Under the pieces are notes generated by a model. That model worked only from the letters and a program-made list of their open reading frames with translations. It was not told the origin of the DNA and made no database searches. From NCBI GenBank assembly GCA_963828855.1, contig CAWHGB010000005.1:1-64000 (forward strand): DNA of 64,000 bases. Direction: 5' to 3'. This stretch comes from CAVVEQ01 sp963828855 (GTDB lineage: Bacteria > Chloroflexota > Anaerolineae > Anaerolineales > Anaerolineaceae). Shown one piece after another: positions 31,890-40,657 of this stretch. Made by a program: the position numbers and the translations under genes. Numbering within the stretch: position 1 is the stretch's first letter; each line of letters starts with the position of its first letter.

Positions 31890-32795
31890 AAGCCATCGTC
31901 TTTACCAAATCCGGTCCTCCTGAAGTCCTTACGCTCCAGGAGGTGCCAAAACCCGCTCCAAAGACGGATGAGATCCTGGTCAAAGTTCACGCCGGGACGG
32001 TGACCGTCGGGGATGTGAAATTGCGCAGAATCCCCAAGTTCCTGCAAAAAATCTTCTTTCCCCTGTTTGGGTTTGGTGCCAAGGATATCTGGGGGGTGGA
32101 GGTGGCGGGTGAGGTGGAGGAAGACCGGAAAAGCGGTGACGCTCTTCAAAAAAGGCGACCGGGTTTTTGGAACCACCACCGGGCAGAGCACCGGCGGGAA
32201 CGCGGAATACATCTGCCTTCCGCAGCGAGCAAAAAACCAGGTGGTGGGGCGCATGCCGGAGAACCTCACCTTCGGGGAAGCAGCAGCGCTGCCCGTGGGA
32301 GGCATGACCGCGCTGCAGCTCCTCCGCAGTGCAAATGCGGGCGCGGGCAAGAAGGTCCTGATCTACGGCGCATCGGGATCGGTGGGCACCTACGCGGTTC
32401 AGATCGCCCGTCACCTGGGAGCAGAGGTCACCGGGGTGTGCAGCACCGCCAACCTGGAACTGGTGCGCTCGCTCGGAGCCAGCAAGGTGATCGATTACAC
32501 CCGGGAGGATTTCACCCAAAACGGCGAGACTTACGATATCATTTTCGATGCGGTCGGGAAAATTACCCAGGGCAAAATGGAAGAAGTCGTTGAAAACAGC
32601 AGGGTGTTCATGTTTCGGTCACCTCTCCAACAAAGGAGATCCCGGAAGATTTGGAATACCTCATCCAGCTTGGCGGAAGCGGGGGAGTTGAAACCGGTCA
32701 TTGACCGCGAGTATTCGCTTGAGCAGGTCCCCGAGGCACACCGTTATGTTGAAACCGGTCGAAAAAGAGGGAATGTGGTTGTGATGGTGAGTTAA
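31886..32795 (+). CDS. MDR oxidoreductase, second of a tandem pair (frameshifted)
   Basis: Paralogue of the preceding gene with the same start MKAIVFTKSGPPEVLTLQEV. The GroES-like part (GVEVAGEVE, then VTLFKKGDRVFGTTTGQSTG) is split by a shift near 32125. The Rossmann part is intact: KVLIYGASGSVGTYAVQIAR, GASKVIDYTREDFTQNGETY. A further shift or rearrangement near 32590-32640 removes the usual Val-x-Leu-Gly stretch before PEDLEYLIQL-like sequence, read here out of frame. It ends GNVVVMVS at 32795. The two genes look like a local duplication. Confidence 0.88.
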
Positions 32796-32818
32796 CCCGA
32801 AGATCATGTCACAGCAAA

Positions 32819-32843
32819 AAACCGGCGTCATGCGCGCCGGTTT
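32819..32843. terminator. terminator between convergent MDR and CBS genes
   Basis: Stem AAACCGGCG (32819-32827) with CGCCGGTTT (32835-32843), loop seven bases, with A-run before and CGTTTTAC after; usable in both directions. Confidence 0.8.
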
Positions 32844-32864
32844 CGTTTTACTATCAGTGCTTGT

Positions 32865-33308
32865 TTACTGGCCGTACCCGCGGCCTTCGATGTAGTTCTC
32901 CAGGGTTGAGATGGTCGATTCCTGGCTGGCGATCAACTCCTTAACCACATCCCCGATGGAGATGATGCCGACCAGCTTGTCGTTTTCCATCACCGGCAGG
33001 TGGCGGATCTTCTTTGCGGACATGACCTGCATGCAGTCATCAACAGAATTCGGTGGGGCGATGGTGAAGACCTTGGTGGTCATGTACTCTTTCACCTCCG
33101 CGGTGATCACGCAGGTGCCGGTTTCAACGATCGCCCGGGCGAAATCCCTCTCTGAGAAAATTCCAACCAGCGATCCCGATTCAAGCACCAGCAGCGCGCC
33201 AACATCTTTTTCATCCATCACCCTCAAGGCTTCAAGAACGTTAGTGTTGGGTGAAACAGACCAGACATCCGACCCTTTGGTTTTGAGCAGATCCTTAACC
33301 TGTGCCAT
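32865..33308 (-). CDS. CBS-domain pair protein
   Basis: 147 residues consisting of two CBS motifs, a Bateman module that binds adenine nucleotides. The first covers SVSPNTNVLEALRVMDEKDV and GIFSERDFARAIVE; the second covers VFTIAPPNSVDDCMQVMSAK, KIRHLPVMENDKLVGIISIG and DVVKELIASQ. There is no catalytic domain, so it is a stand-alone sensor or regulator. It is monocistronic, facing the MDR genes. The 240 bases upstream (33309-33547) hold no gene I can support. Confidence 0.93.
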   Translation of the reverse strand: MAQVKDLLKTKGSDVWSVSPNTNVLEALRVMDEKDVGALLVLESGSLVGIFSERDFARAIVETGTCVITAEVKEYMTTKVFTIAPPNSVDDCMQVMSAKKIRHLPVMENDKLVGIISIGDVVKELIASQESTISTLENYIEGRGYGQ

Positions 33309-33547
33309 TGGTTATCCTCTCTCTAAGAATTATTAAGGCTGAATATTGGATGTAGCTCGGACGAAAATGTGACAGATTCTTCTAAAACCTTATCGATTGT
33401 TGCGTTCACCTGAAACTGTAATTAATATTATACAACTCTACAGAAACCAGATAAATCAATGGGTCCATTTCCCGAAAAGTGCAAGATCTGCCCCGTGAAC
33501 ATAAAAACGAGTGCGAGCAGGAGGGTTGTTACAAAACGCTGCCCGGG

Positions 33548-34622
33548 TCACAGATTGAAGCGGATGTGGACGATATCGCCTTCTTTGACGATATACTCCT
33601 TGCCCTCCAGCCTCAGCTTGCCCTTGGCCTTGGCTTCGGTCATCCCCCCGCACTCGATCAGATCCGAGTAATGAACCACCTCGGCGCGGATGAAGCCCTT
33701 TTGCAGGTCTGTGTGGATCTCTCCTGCGGCTTCCGGGGCGGTGGCGCCTACGTGCGTCGTCCACGCGCGGCACTCATCGGGTCCCACGGTGAAGAAGGAT
33801 TGCAGCCCGAGCAGGTCGTAGGATAGTCGGATCATGCGGTTCAGGCTGGGTTCTTCGATATTGTATTCCTTGAGGAATTCTGTCATTTCCTCCGGAGGCA
33901 GCTGGGCGATATCCATCTCCAGCTTTGCCTGCAGCGCAACCACCTTGCTTTGCCGGTGGGGGTAATCCAGATTGGGGAGCTGCCTGCCCCTCGGCCACAT
34001 TCAGCACAACCAGCACAGGTTTGCGGGTGAGGAAGCCGTACCCGGACATGGATTTCTCGTCCTCGGTGGTGATCTCGATATCCCGCAGCGGTTTTTCCTG
34101 CGGATAAAGCCTCATGGAAGCGCTTGAAAAGGTAAATCTCCGTCTCGATCACGCTCTTTCTCACGCCCGCCGCCCTTTTTGTGCTCCTCATCCAGGCGCT
34201 CCAGCTTGCGTTCCACCGCGATCAGGTCGTTGAGGATGAATTCGCTGTCCATCGCGGCCAGGTCTCGGGCAGGATCAACGGTGACATGGATATGGGGGAC
34301 GTTTTCGTCTTCGAAGCAGCGCACCACGTGGATGAAGCCATCCAGCTGGGTGAGCTGGTTGAGCAGTGCGCCGGAGATGCCGCTTGAACTGGAGGAGCCA
34401 TCCAGCCCGGCGATATCCACATAGGTCACCTTGGCGTAGATGGTCTTTTTGGGGTTGAACATCGCGGAAAGCTTATCCACGCGCGGATCGGGCACATCCA
34501 CCACGGCGGTGTGCATCTCGATCTTGCCCGCGGAGATAACCCACCGGGGCGCTGCCGCGCGTGAGGGCGTTGAAGAGGGTGGTTTTCCCGCTCTGGGGGA
34601 GGCCGATGATACCGAGTTTCAT
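33548..34622 (-). CDS. ychF: ribosome-binding ATPase YchF (frameshifted)
   Basis: Obg-family P-loop protein that prefers ATP over GTP. MKLGIIGLPQSGKTTLFNAL gives the start and the G1 motif. VDVPDPRVDKLSAMFNPKKT and VDIAGLDGSSSSSGISGALL (G3), and VVLNVAEG, where the usual N-K-x-D is N-x-x-E as expected for YchF. The C-terminal TGS domain is seen in SFFTVGPDECRAWTTHVGAT, GEIHTDLQKGFIRAEVV and EGDIVHIRFNL. Shifts lie near 34545, 34145-34110 and 33985. ATG 34622 is chosen because the P-loop begins five residues later. Total about 358 residues, the usual length. Confidence 0.95.
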
Positions 34623-34632
34623 TTGGGATTCC

Positions 34633-34661
34633 TTGACCCTTCTGCTGAAATTGGATATACT
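34633..34661 (+). promoter_or_regulatory. sigma70-type promoter of tRNA-Leu
   Basis: TTGACC (34633-34638) and TATACT (34656-34661) with a 17-base spacer, ending 12 bases before the tRNA. It overlaps the leader of the divergent ychF. Confidence 0.75.
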
Positions 34662-34673
34662 CTTCGCACGATT

Positions 34674-34755
34674 GCCGGAGTGGCGGAATTGGCAGACGCG
34701 CACGACTCAAAATCGTGTACCCTCGGGTATGTGGGTTCGATTCCCACCTTCGGCA
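34674..34755 (+). tRNA. tRNA-Leu (anticodon CAA)
   Basis: The acceptor GCCGGAG (34674-34680) pairs with CTTCGGC (34748-34754). The anticodon stem CACGA/TCGTG holds the loop CTCAAAA with anticodon CAA, reading UUG. A long variable arm (TACCCTCGGGTAT) identifies a class II tRNA, and GGTTCGATTCC is the T loop. The 3' CCA is not encoded. Confidence 0.95.
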
Positions 34756-34800
34756 TCTGGTTCGCTCAAAAATTATAACATGACGGAATTTGGGTAAAAA

Positions 34801-34821
34801 CAGCGGTTTCGATCACCGCTG
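34801..34821 (+). terminator. probable terminator after tRNA-Leu
   Basis: Stem CAGCGGT (34801-34807) with ACCGCTG (34815-34821) and a seven-base loop, preceded by an A-run and followed by TCTTGTATAAT. The T-tract is weak. Confidence 0.45.
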
Positions 34822-34892
34822 TCTTGTATAATAGGGGGACTAGTGAAAAAGAGGGTATTTACGATTGAATTTCCATCACTAAGGAGTTTTTC

Positions 34893-35318
34893 GTGAAATT
34901 AAAATTCCTGTTGGCTATTGCGACTGTTTTCATCTTTACTGTCCTTCTCACCGCTTGCGGTGGTACACAGGATCCACCAGTGGTAAACACCGAGCAGCCT
35001 GCAGTCGCGGTAACGGAGGGCATCAGCAATCCGGCTCCCACGGCGACCGAAAGCACCGGCAATTTGGCTCCCGCCGCGACCGAAAGCAGCGGCAATTCGG
35101 CTCCCACGGCGACCATAGCGCCAGCCAGCCCAGGTGAAGATGTGATGGCGTTGATCCAGGAGAAATTGCAAAACCACCATTCCATCGATCGCATCCTGAA
35201 TGCCAAACACACCCGCGAAGAATGGAATACCACTCTGAATCGGATGATCAAATATGGTGCCAAAATTAACGAGGATGAAAAGAAGATCATCATCGATTTC
35301 CTCTTGAGCCGGCAATAA
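34893..35318 (+). CDS. lipoprotein with a cytochrome c-like domain lacking the haem motif
   Basis: Intact 141-residue protein from a GTG start, with AAGGAG six bases upstream. MKLKFLLAIATVFIFTVLLT is followed by the lipobox LTAC, so it is lipid-anchored. A linker carries three imperfect 11-residue repeats (NPAPTATESTG, NLAPAATESSG, NSAPTATIAPA). The C-terminal 60 residues (ALIQEKLQNHHSIDRILNAK, HTREEWNTTLNRMIKYGAKI, NEDEKKIIIDFLLSRQ) look like the small cytochrome c fold in which C-x-x-C-H-S is expected before I-D-R-I. Here both cysteines are missing (L-Q-N-H-H-S). It probably does not bind covalent haem. Homology is by eye. Confidence 0.75.
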   Translation: MKLKFLLAIATVFIFTVLLTACGGTQDPPVVNTEQPAVAVTEGISNPAPTATESTGNLAPAATESSGNSAPTATIAPASPGEDVMALIQEKLQNHHSIDRILNAKHTREEWNTTLNRMIKYGAKINEDEKKIIIDFLLSRQ

Positions 35319-35490
35319 CTCCTTCACCTAAAAAACTTGGGTGGAAAATCCAAGAAAATCCAGATGCCCATTTTGCAAATGGGCGTCTTCTTTTTTTATT
35401 ACGAACCTCGGCTGGAGCGAAAATTGCACCTTAAGGATCATGAAGACTATCCAGAAATAGTCTGTGATTCATTTCCTGTGGAAGGTAAAT

Positions 35491-37431
35491 ATGAAGACGC
35501 AATCCGATCGGATCGAAACCTGGTGGCAAAAAGGTTGGGGAAAGATAAAAAGATGGAGATGGGGTTTAATTCTCGAGGCGGTGATCATCATCGGATGGGC
35601 ATGTTTCGTTGGCAGGGATTATTTAAATTTCCAGACTACCTATTACATTGGCGGCGGGGAGGTTGAAATGTCTTCCCAATCTCATTATTTCTGGTCAAAT
35701 CTGCTGCGTTGTGGCACTTGCGCCTTCTGGAATGGCTCGATCAATGGAGGCAACCCAGCTTTCATTGAATTGCATGGAATGCCATTGCATCCGCTGGTTT
35801 CATTATCCACGCTGCTTTTCGGGGGGATCAATGGCTCCAAACTGGTAATGATTGGCATGCTGATCATGGCGGGAATGGCTTCTTGGTGGCTTGGATTGGT
35901 GATCAAGCTCGGCAGGTTTTCCCGCGTTTGGTCCGGAGTCCTGGCGGTTGCAGGAGGTCACCTGGCGGGAAAGTTCGCCAATGGAGGCATGTCGATCATG
36001 TTTTCGATCGCTGCGGTCAGCCTTGTCCTTCCCCCTCTGGTGGATCTCTTTTGGAACCGTAACCGAAAAGCTGTGATCTGGTTGGCTCTGACTTTGGCTG
36101 GCGCGTGGCTTGCCGGTCACAGTTATACCCAGATAGTCCTGTTCATCACCTGGATTCTCGCCGCACTCGTCCTCTTTTTCAGAGAAAAAATCGCCGGGAG
36201 GTCTTTCTTTCTCAGACTTCTTCAAGCCGTTGGCATCTCCATTCTATTAGCGGGTGTTTTATTCGTACCCCTTGCCCACTTTCTTCCAAACTTTGCCAAA
36301 TATACGGATGAGACGTTGGGGATCTATCAATCTTTGGGGTATGTTCCCCTGAATATGGTGATCAGTGACCTGGTTTTCTTGAATTCTGACGCGTTGGCCA
36401 AAGCCCCGTTTTTATACGTGAACGCCAATTACATTGGATGGATTCCCATTCTTCTGGCGGTGTTTGGTTTATTCCTGGTAAAGAAAGAACAAAGAAAGTT
36501 GCAGGGTTACTTCTGGCTATCGATCGGCCTCGTTTTCCTGGTTTGCAGCCACGAATTCTCACAGCTCATGTTGTCGATTTCCCCGGTTTTTTCCATGTTG
36601 CGCTACCTCCCCATCTCAACCTCTCTGGCGATCCCGCCATTGATCGGCCTTGCCGGGATGGCGCTGGACCGGTTGACAAAGGTTGAATGGGTAAATGTCA
36701 ACTTCAGCCAGGGCGAAAAATCCACCCACGGAATTTCCGTATTCAGTATTGTTTTGTTGTTTATTGCGGTTTTCTCGGTCGCATCCGCTTACCAATTCAG
36801 CAAGCAATTTTATTATGTGGAGGAATTGAAACCCGCAAGTGCCGAGTTGGATTGGTTGAAAACCGATTCCGCACAATGGGCAGGGCCTTTGGGAAGCAAC
36901 TGGATCCCGGCTTTACTGGAAAGAGATCAAAAACTGATCACATTTCGTCCATGGGATTGGAGGGGTAGGAATATACCAGCGGTCTATGTGGCCGCCATCC
37001 ACAATCCTCAAAATAATCCGATCCCCAATGTGGCAGAGCGAATAGGTGAAGTGGATTTGGTAAATGATCCTTCGGCGGAATATGCTTTGATCCAGGCAGG
37101 GGATCAACTCAACCCCTGCAAGGCTGCCAGCCTGGGGGGAAATATCGATGTAACCTGTAATTCACCCGTGCCTGGCACCCTCGTTGTCAAGGAAAACGCG
37201 TGGAATGGATGGACTGTGCGTGTGGACGGAAAACCGGCCTCTTTGGAAGAGTCCAATTGGCTTCAGACAAGGGGTCTGGAAGGGCAGCACGTTTATTCCT
37301 TCCGGTACCAACCCTGGGACGTGTGGGTGGGCATCGCCTTGATGTTGGGCGGAATCGTTGCGATCATAGCATTCCTGAAGAATGGGTCTAACTCTCAGGA
37401 CAAAACTGAAGATGACCCAAAATTAAAATAA
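35491..37431 (+). CDS. YfhO-like polytopic membrane protein
   Basis: Intact, about 646 residues from ATG 35491 (GGAAGGT upstream; the frame is open nine codons further). It has 11-13 hydrophobic helices: LILEAVIIIGWACFVG at the start, a long loop SQSHYFWSNLLRCGTCAFWN, and a C-terminal extracytoplasmic domain (GTLVVKENAWNGWTVRVDGK) followed by a last helix VWVGIALMLGGIVAIIAFLK. The loop after helix 1 and the terminal N-x-x-W-x-V-x-V-D-G-K domain are typical of YfhO/GT-C-like bacterial membrane proteins that glycosylate lipids or teichoic acids. It sits directly upstream of the CDP-sugar genes and may transfer a lipid-linked sugar. Confidence 0.8.
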   Translation: MKTQSDRIETWWQKGWGKIKRWRWGLILEAVIIIGWACFVGRDYLNFQTTYYIGGGEVEMSSQSHYFWSNLLRCGTCAFWNGSINGGNPAFIELHGMPLHPLVSLSTLLFGGINGSKLVMIGMLIMAGMASWWLGLVIKLGRFSRVWSGVLAVAGGHLAGKFANGGMSIMFSIAAVSLVLPPLVDLFWNRNRKAVIWLALTLAGAWLAGHSYTQIVLFITWILAALVLFFREKIAGRSFFLRLLQAVGISILLAGVLFVPLAHFLPNFAKYTDETLGIYQSLGYVPLNMVISDLVFLNSDALAKAPFLYVNANYIGWIPILLAVFGLFLVKKEQRKLQGYFWLSIGLVFLVCSHEFSQLMLSISPVFSMLRYLPISTSLAIPPLIGLAGMALDRLTKVEWVNVNFSQGEKSTHGISVFSIVLLFIAVFSVASAYQFSKQFYYVEELKPASAELDWLKTDSAQWAGPLGSNWIPALLERDQKLITFRPWDWRGRNIPAVYVAAIHNPQNNPIPNVAERIGEVDLVNDPSAEYALIQAGDQLNPCKAASLGGNIDVTCNSPVPGTLVVKENAWNGWTVRVDGKPASLEESNWLQTRGLEGQHVYSFRYQPWDVWVGIALMLGGIVAIIAFLKNGSNSQDKTEDDPKLK

Positions 37432-37551
37432 ATATAATGGTGCATTCCGATTAGTTTGGATGGAATAATATGTAGCGGCATGAAGATATTTCACTTAATT
37501 CAACCGTGTATAATCTTTTAAGGACGGTGGTTTTTTAAAGAGGAAATACAA

Positions 37552-38322
37552 ATGAAAGTTATTATTCTGGCAGGCGGAGCAGGCTCGCGCTTACAGGAAG
37601 AGACAACGATCAAACCCAAACCCATGGTGGAGGTTGGGGGGAAACCCATTCTCTGGCATATCATGAAGATCTATTCCCACTTCGGGAACAACGACTTCGC
37701 GATCGCAATGGGTTATAAGGGTGAGGTTATCCAATCGTATTTCCTCAATTATTATTTTCATCAAAGTGACCTTACCATCCACCTTAAGGACGGGAAGGTG
37801 GATATTTTCGAAGGCGACCACGAAAATTGGAATGTTCACCTTGCGCACACCGGATTAAATACGATGACCGGTGGGCGGATCAAGCGGTTAAAAGATTGGA
37901 TCGGTTCCGATACATTTATGCTCACCTACGGGGATGGAGTCGCGAACATCAACATTTCCGAATTGGTAAAATTTCATCGCAACCACGGAAAGATCGCGAC
38001 GATCACAGCCGTTCGTCCCCCTTCCAGGTTTGGAGGTATCAATTTTGATGGGGATCAGGTCCTTCAATTTGATGAAAAACCACAGATCGGCGAAGGCTGG
38101 ATCAACGGCGGTTTTTTCGTGTTGGAACCATCGGTTCTCGATTATATCGAAGGGGATGACATCATTTTTGAAAAGGGACCACTCGAACGTTTATCCCGGG
38201 ATGGCCAACTTGTGGCGTACCGCCATGATGGGTTCTGGCAGTGCATGGATACCCTTCGGGAATTGCAGCTGCTAGAATCCCTCTGGGTGAACGGGAATGC
38301 TCCCTGGGCGGTGTGGGAATGA
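37552..38322 (+). CDS. rfbF: glucose-1-phosphate cytidylyltransferase
   Basis: Intact 256 residues. Makes CDP-glucose from CTP and glucose 1-phosphate, the first step to CDP-3,6-dideoxyhexoses. MKVIILAGGAGSRLQEETTI has the nucleotidyltransferase signature; KPKPMVEVGGKPILWHIMKI carries the sugar-phosphate-binding lysine; TFMLTYGDGVANIN carries the catalytic aspartate; PPSRFGGINFDGDQVLQFDE and EGWINGGFFVLEP are RfbF-specific. The stop overlaps the rfbG start (ATGA), so the genes are coupled. An A-rich leader with AGAGG precedes the ATG. Confidence 0.96.
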   Translation: MKVIILAGGAGSRLQEETTIKPKPMVEVGGKPILWHIMKIYSHFGNNDFAIAMGYKGEVIQSYFLNYYFHQSDLTIHLKDGKVDIFEGDHENWNVHLAHTGLNTMTGGRIKRLKDWIGSDTFMLTYGDGVANINISELVKFHRNHGKIATITAVRPPSRFGGINFDGDQVLQFDEKPQIGEGWINGGFFVLEPSVLDYIEGDDIIFEKGPLERLSRDGQLVAYRHDGFWQCMDTLRELQLLESLWVNGNAPWAVWE

Positions 38323-39314
38323 ATCCATCATTTTGGCGAGATCGGCCAGTGTTTGTGACCGGCGCGACCGGGCTCTTCGGGGGGTGGCTTGTTCGGAAAC
38401 TTGTGGAATTTAAAAGCGATGTAGTCTGCCTTGTCCGGGATTGGGTGCCGCAATCCGAGTTTGTCCGCTCCGAATTGATCTCCAAAGTAAAAGTTGTCCG
38501 GGGGGACGTACGCGATCAGGCTCTTCTGGAACGGATCCTCGGTGAATATGAGATCGAAACGGTCATTCACCTGGCCGCCCAGACAATTGTGACCATTGCG
38601 AATCGAAACCCGGTGACCACCTTTGAAACAAACATAGGCGGCACATGGTCCTTGCTTGAAGCCTGCCGTCGCAGCCCGAAAGTTGGCCAGATCATCATGG
38701 CTTCTTCAGATAAAGCTTATGGTGACCAGATCGATCTTCCCTATCACGAAGAAACCCCTCTGCAGGGAAGACATCCGTATGATGTGAGCAAATCATGCGC
38801 AGATCTGATCGCCCATAGTTACGCGGTCAACTTTGGTCTGCCAGTGGCGATCACCCGCTGTGGCAATTTCTATGGCGGGGGTGATCTGAATTGGAACCGG
38901 ATCATCCCGGGAACGATCCGTTCGATTCTACGCGGGCAGGCTCCAGTCATCCGCTCGGATGGAAAATATATACGCGATTACTTCTACGTAGAAGATGGCG
39001 TGGCTGCCTATTTGTTACTGGCTGAAAAACTTGCCGGGAATCCGGCTCTCACCGGGGAGGCATTCAACTTTTCCAATGAACTTCAGGTAAACGTCCTGGA
39101 CCTTGTTTCACAGATTTTGGATTTGATGGGCTCATCATTAAAACCAGAAATATTGAATCAAACCACGAACGAGATCCGGCACCAATATTTGAGCGCCGGG
39201 AAAGCCCGCGAGGTATTGGATTGGCACCCGATCTATTCCCTGGATGAAGGATTAAAGAAAACAATATCCTGGTACAAGGAATACTTTTCCGAGGCAGACC
39301 ATGGAAATCCGTAA
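38319..39314 (+). CDS. rfbG: CDP-glucose 4,6-dehydratase
   Basis: Intact 331-residue extended SDR. It converts CDP-glucose to CDP-4-keto-6-deoxyglucose. VFVTGATGLFGGWLVRKLVE is the NAD-binding G-x-x-G-x-x-G site; VIHLAAQTIVTIANRNPVTT; MASSDKAYGDQIDLPYHEET contains the catalytic S-S-D-K segment; YDVSKSCADLIA is the Y-x-x-x-K pair. DGKYIRDYFYVEDGVAAYLL follows. I chose ATG 38319, overlapping the rfbF stop, because the Rossmann motif follows ten residues later; the frame is open further upstream. It overlaps rfbH by 14 bases. Confidence 0.95.
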   Translation: MNPSFWRDRPVFVTGATGLFGGWLVRKLVEFKSDVVCLVRDWVPQSEFVRSELISKVKVVRGDVRDQALLERILGEYEIETVIHLAAQTIVTIANRNPVTTFETNIGGTWSLLEACRRSPKVGQIIMASSDKAYGDQIDLPYHEETPLQGRHPYDVSKSCADLIAHSYAVNFGLPVAITRCGNFYGGGDLNWNRIIPGTIRSILRGQAPVIRSDGKYIRDYFYVEDGVAAYLLLAEKLAGNPALTGEAFNFSNELQVNVLDLVSQILDLMGSSLKPEILNQTTNEIRHQYLSAGKAREVLDWHPIYSLDEGLKKTISWYKEYFSEADHGNP

Positions 39315-40608
39315 GGAGATCCTGGAGCTTACCCGGAAATATTACCGGGAGGAATTTGCCAGTCAGAGTTTTGATCCAACGAATGACCTGATCCATTATG
39401 CTGGCCGGGTATTCGATGACGAAGAGCTTGTCAATCTGATCGACGCCAGCCTCGATTTTTATCTCACCGCAGGACGTTACGCCGATCAATTTGAGAAGGA
39501 ATTCGGCGAGTATTTGGATTCATCCGAAGCTATCCTGGTCAACTCCGGTTCATCTGCGAACTTGATCGCGGTTTCCTCACTCACCTCTGAAAAATTTGGT
39601 GACCGTAGATTAAAACCCGGTGACGAGGTTGTTACGGTCGCGGCAGCCTTCCCCACAACGGTAGCCCCCATCATTCAAAACCAGCTCGTGCCTGTTTTTG
39701 TGGATGTCAATCTCGGGGATTACACTGCCATTGTTGATAGGATCGGGGAGGCCGTTTCTGATAAAACCCGGGCGATCTTTATGGCCCATACGCTCGGCAA
39801 TCCTTTTAACCTGGATAGCGTACTTGATCTTGTTCGCAGCCGTGATCTTTGGCTCATCGAGGATAATTGCGATTCGTTGGGGTCGCGATATCGTGAAAGG
39901 CTGACCGGAACTTTCGGTCATGTCAGCACTAACTCATTTTATCCAGGTCATCACATCACCATGGGGGAAGGCGGGTGCGTAGTATCTCATGATCCCGAGA
40001 TAAGCCGGATCGCCAGGTCCTTCCGCGATTGGGGGCGGGATTGTTACTGTGACAGCGGAAAGAGCAATACTTGTGGAAAACGGTTCTCTCAAAAAATTGG
40101 CGGTTTACCATTTGGATATGACCACAAATACATCTATAGCCATATCGGATACAACCTTAAGGCAACCGAAATGCAGGCTGCAGTTGGTTGTGCGCAGTTA
40201 AAAAAATTGGAAGATTTCATTCACAAACGAAACCAGAACCACCGGAGATTGATGGAAATCCTGGCGCCCTACGCCGACCGGTTGATCCTCCCCAAGGAGA
40301 CCCCTCACAGCGAACCCTCGTGGTTTGCGTTCGCCATCACGGTGATGCCGGATGCGGGATTCACCCGTAATGAGCTGACCTCATACCTTGAAAAAAACCG
40401 AATTGAAACCCGAAATCTTTTCAGCGGGAACCTTCTCCGACACCCAGCGTTTGAAAAGATTCAATGCCGAATCGTTGGAGGACTGGAAAACACCGATCTG
40501 ATCATGAATAACACATTCTTTATCGGTGTTTATCCGGGAATCCAGGAACCCCAGCTTGAGAAAATCGCGGAAGTATTCGAACGGTTCATGAAGGGGAACC
40601 AGACCTAA
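39301..40608 (+). CDS. rfbH: CDP-4-keto-6-deoxyglucose 3-dehydrase (E1)
   Basis: Intact 435-residue PMP-dependent [2Fe-2S] enzyme removing the 3-hydroxyl. It resembles a DegT aminotransferase, but the catalytic lysine is replaced by histidine in FYPGHHITMGEGGCVVSHDP, the hallmark of E1. Cysteines for the cluster are in RDCYCDSGKSNTCGKRFSQK. ILVNSGSSANLIAVSSL is the PLP-phosphate loop; LWLIEDNCDSLGSRYR holds the aspartate facing the pyridine nitrogen. The partner reductase E3 (rfbI/ddhD, a ferredoxin reductase) is not in the window. Start overlaps rfbG. Confidence 0.96.
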   Translation: MEIRKEILELTRKYYREEFASQSFDPTNDLIHYAGRVFDDEELVNLIDASLDFYLTAGRYADQFEKEFGEYLDSSEAILVNSGSSANLIAVSSLTSEKFGDRRLKPGDEVVTVAAAFPTTVAPIIQNQLVPVFVDVNLGDYTAIVDRIGEAVSDKTRAIFMAHTLGNPFNLDSVLDLVRSRDLWLIEDNCDSLGSRYRERLTGTFGHVSTNSFYPGHHITMGEGGCVVSHDPEISRIARSFRDWGRDCYCDSGKSNTCGKRFSQKIGGLPFGYDHKYIYSHIGYNLKATEMQAAVGCAQLKKLEDFIHKRNQNHRRLMEILAPYADRLILPKETPHSEPSWFAFAITVMPDAGFTRNELTSYLEKNRIETRNLFSGNLLRHPAFEKIQCRIVGGLENTDLIMNNTFFIGVYPGIQEPQLEKIAEVFERFMKGNQT

Positions 40609-40657
40609 CCATATTCCACCCCGGTTTCTTTCTTTTGATTCCAGGAATTGTCAACGA

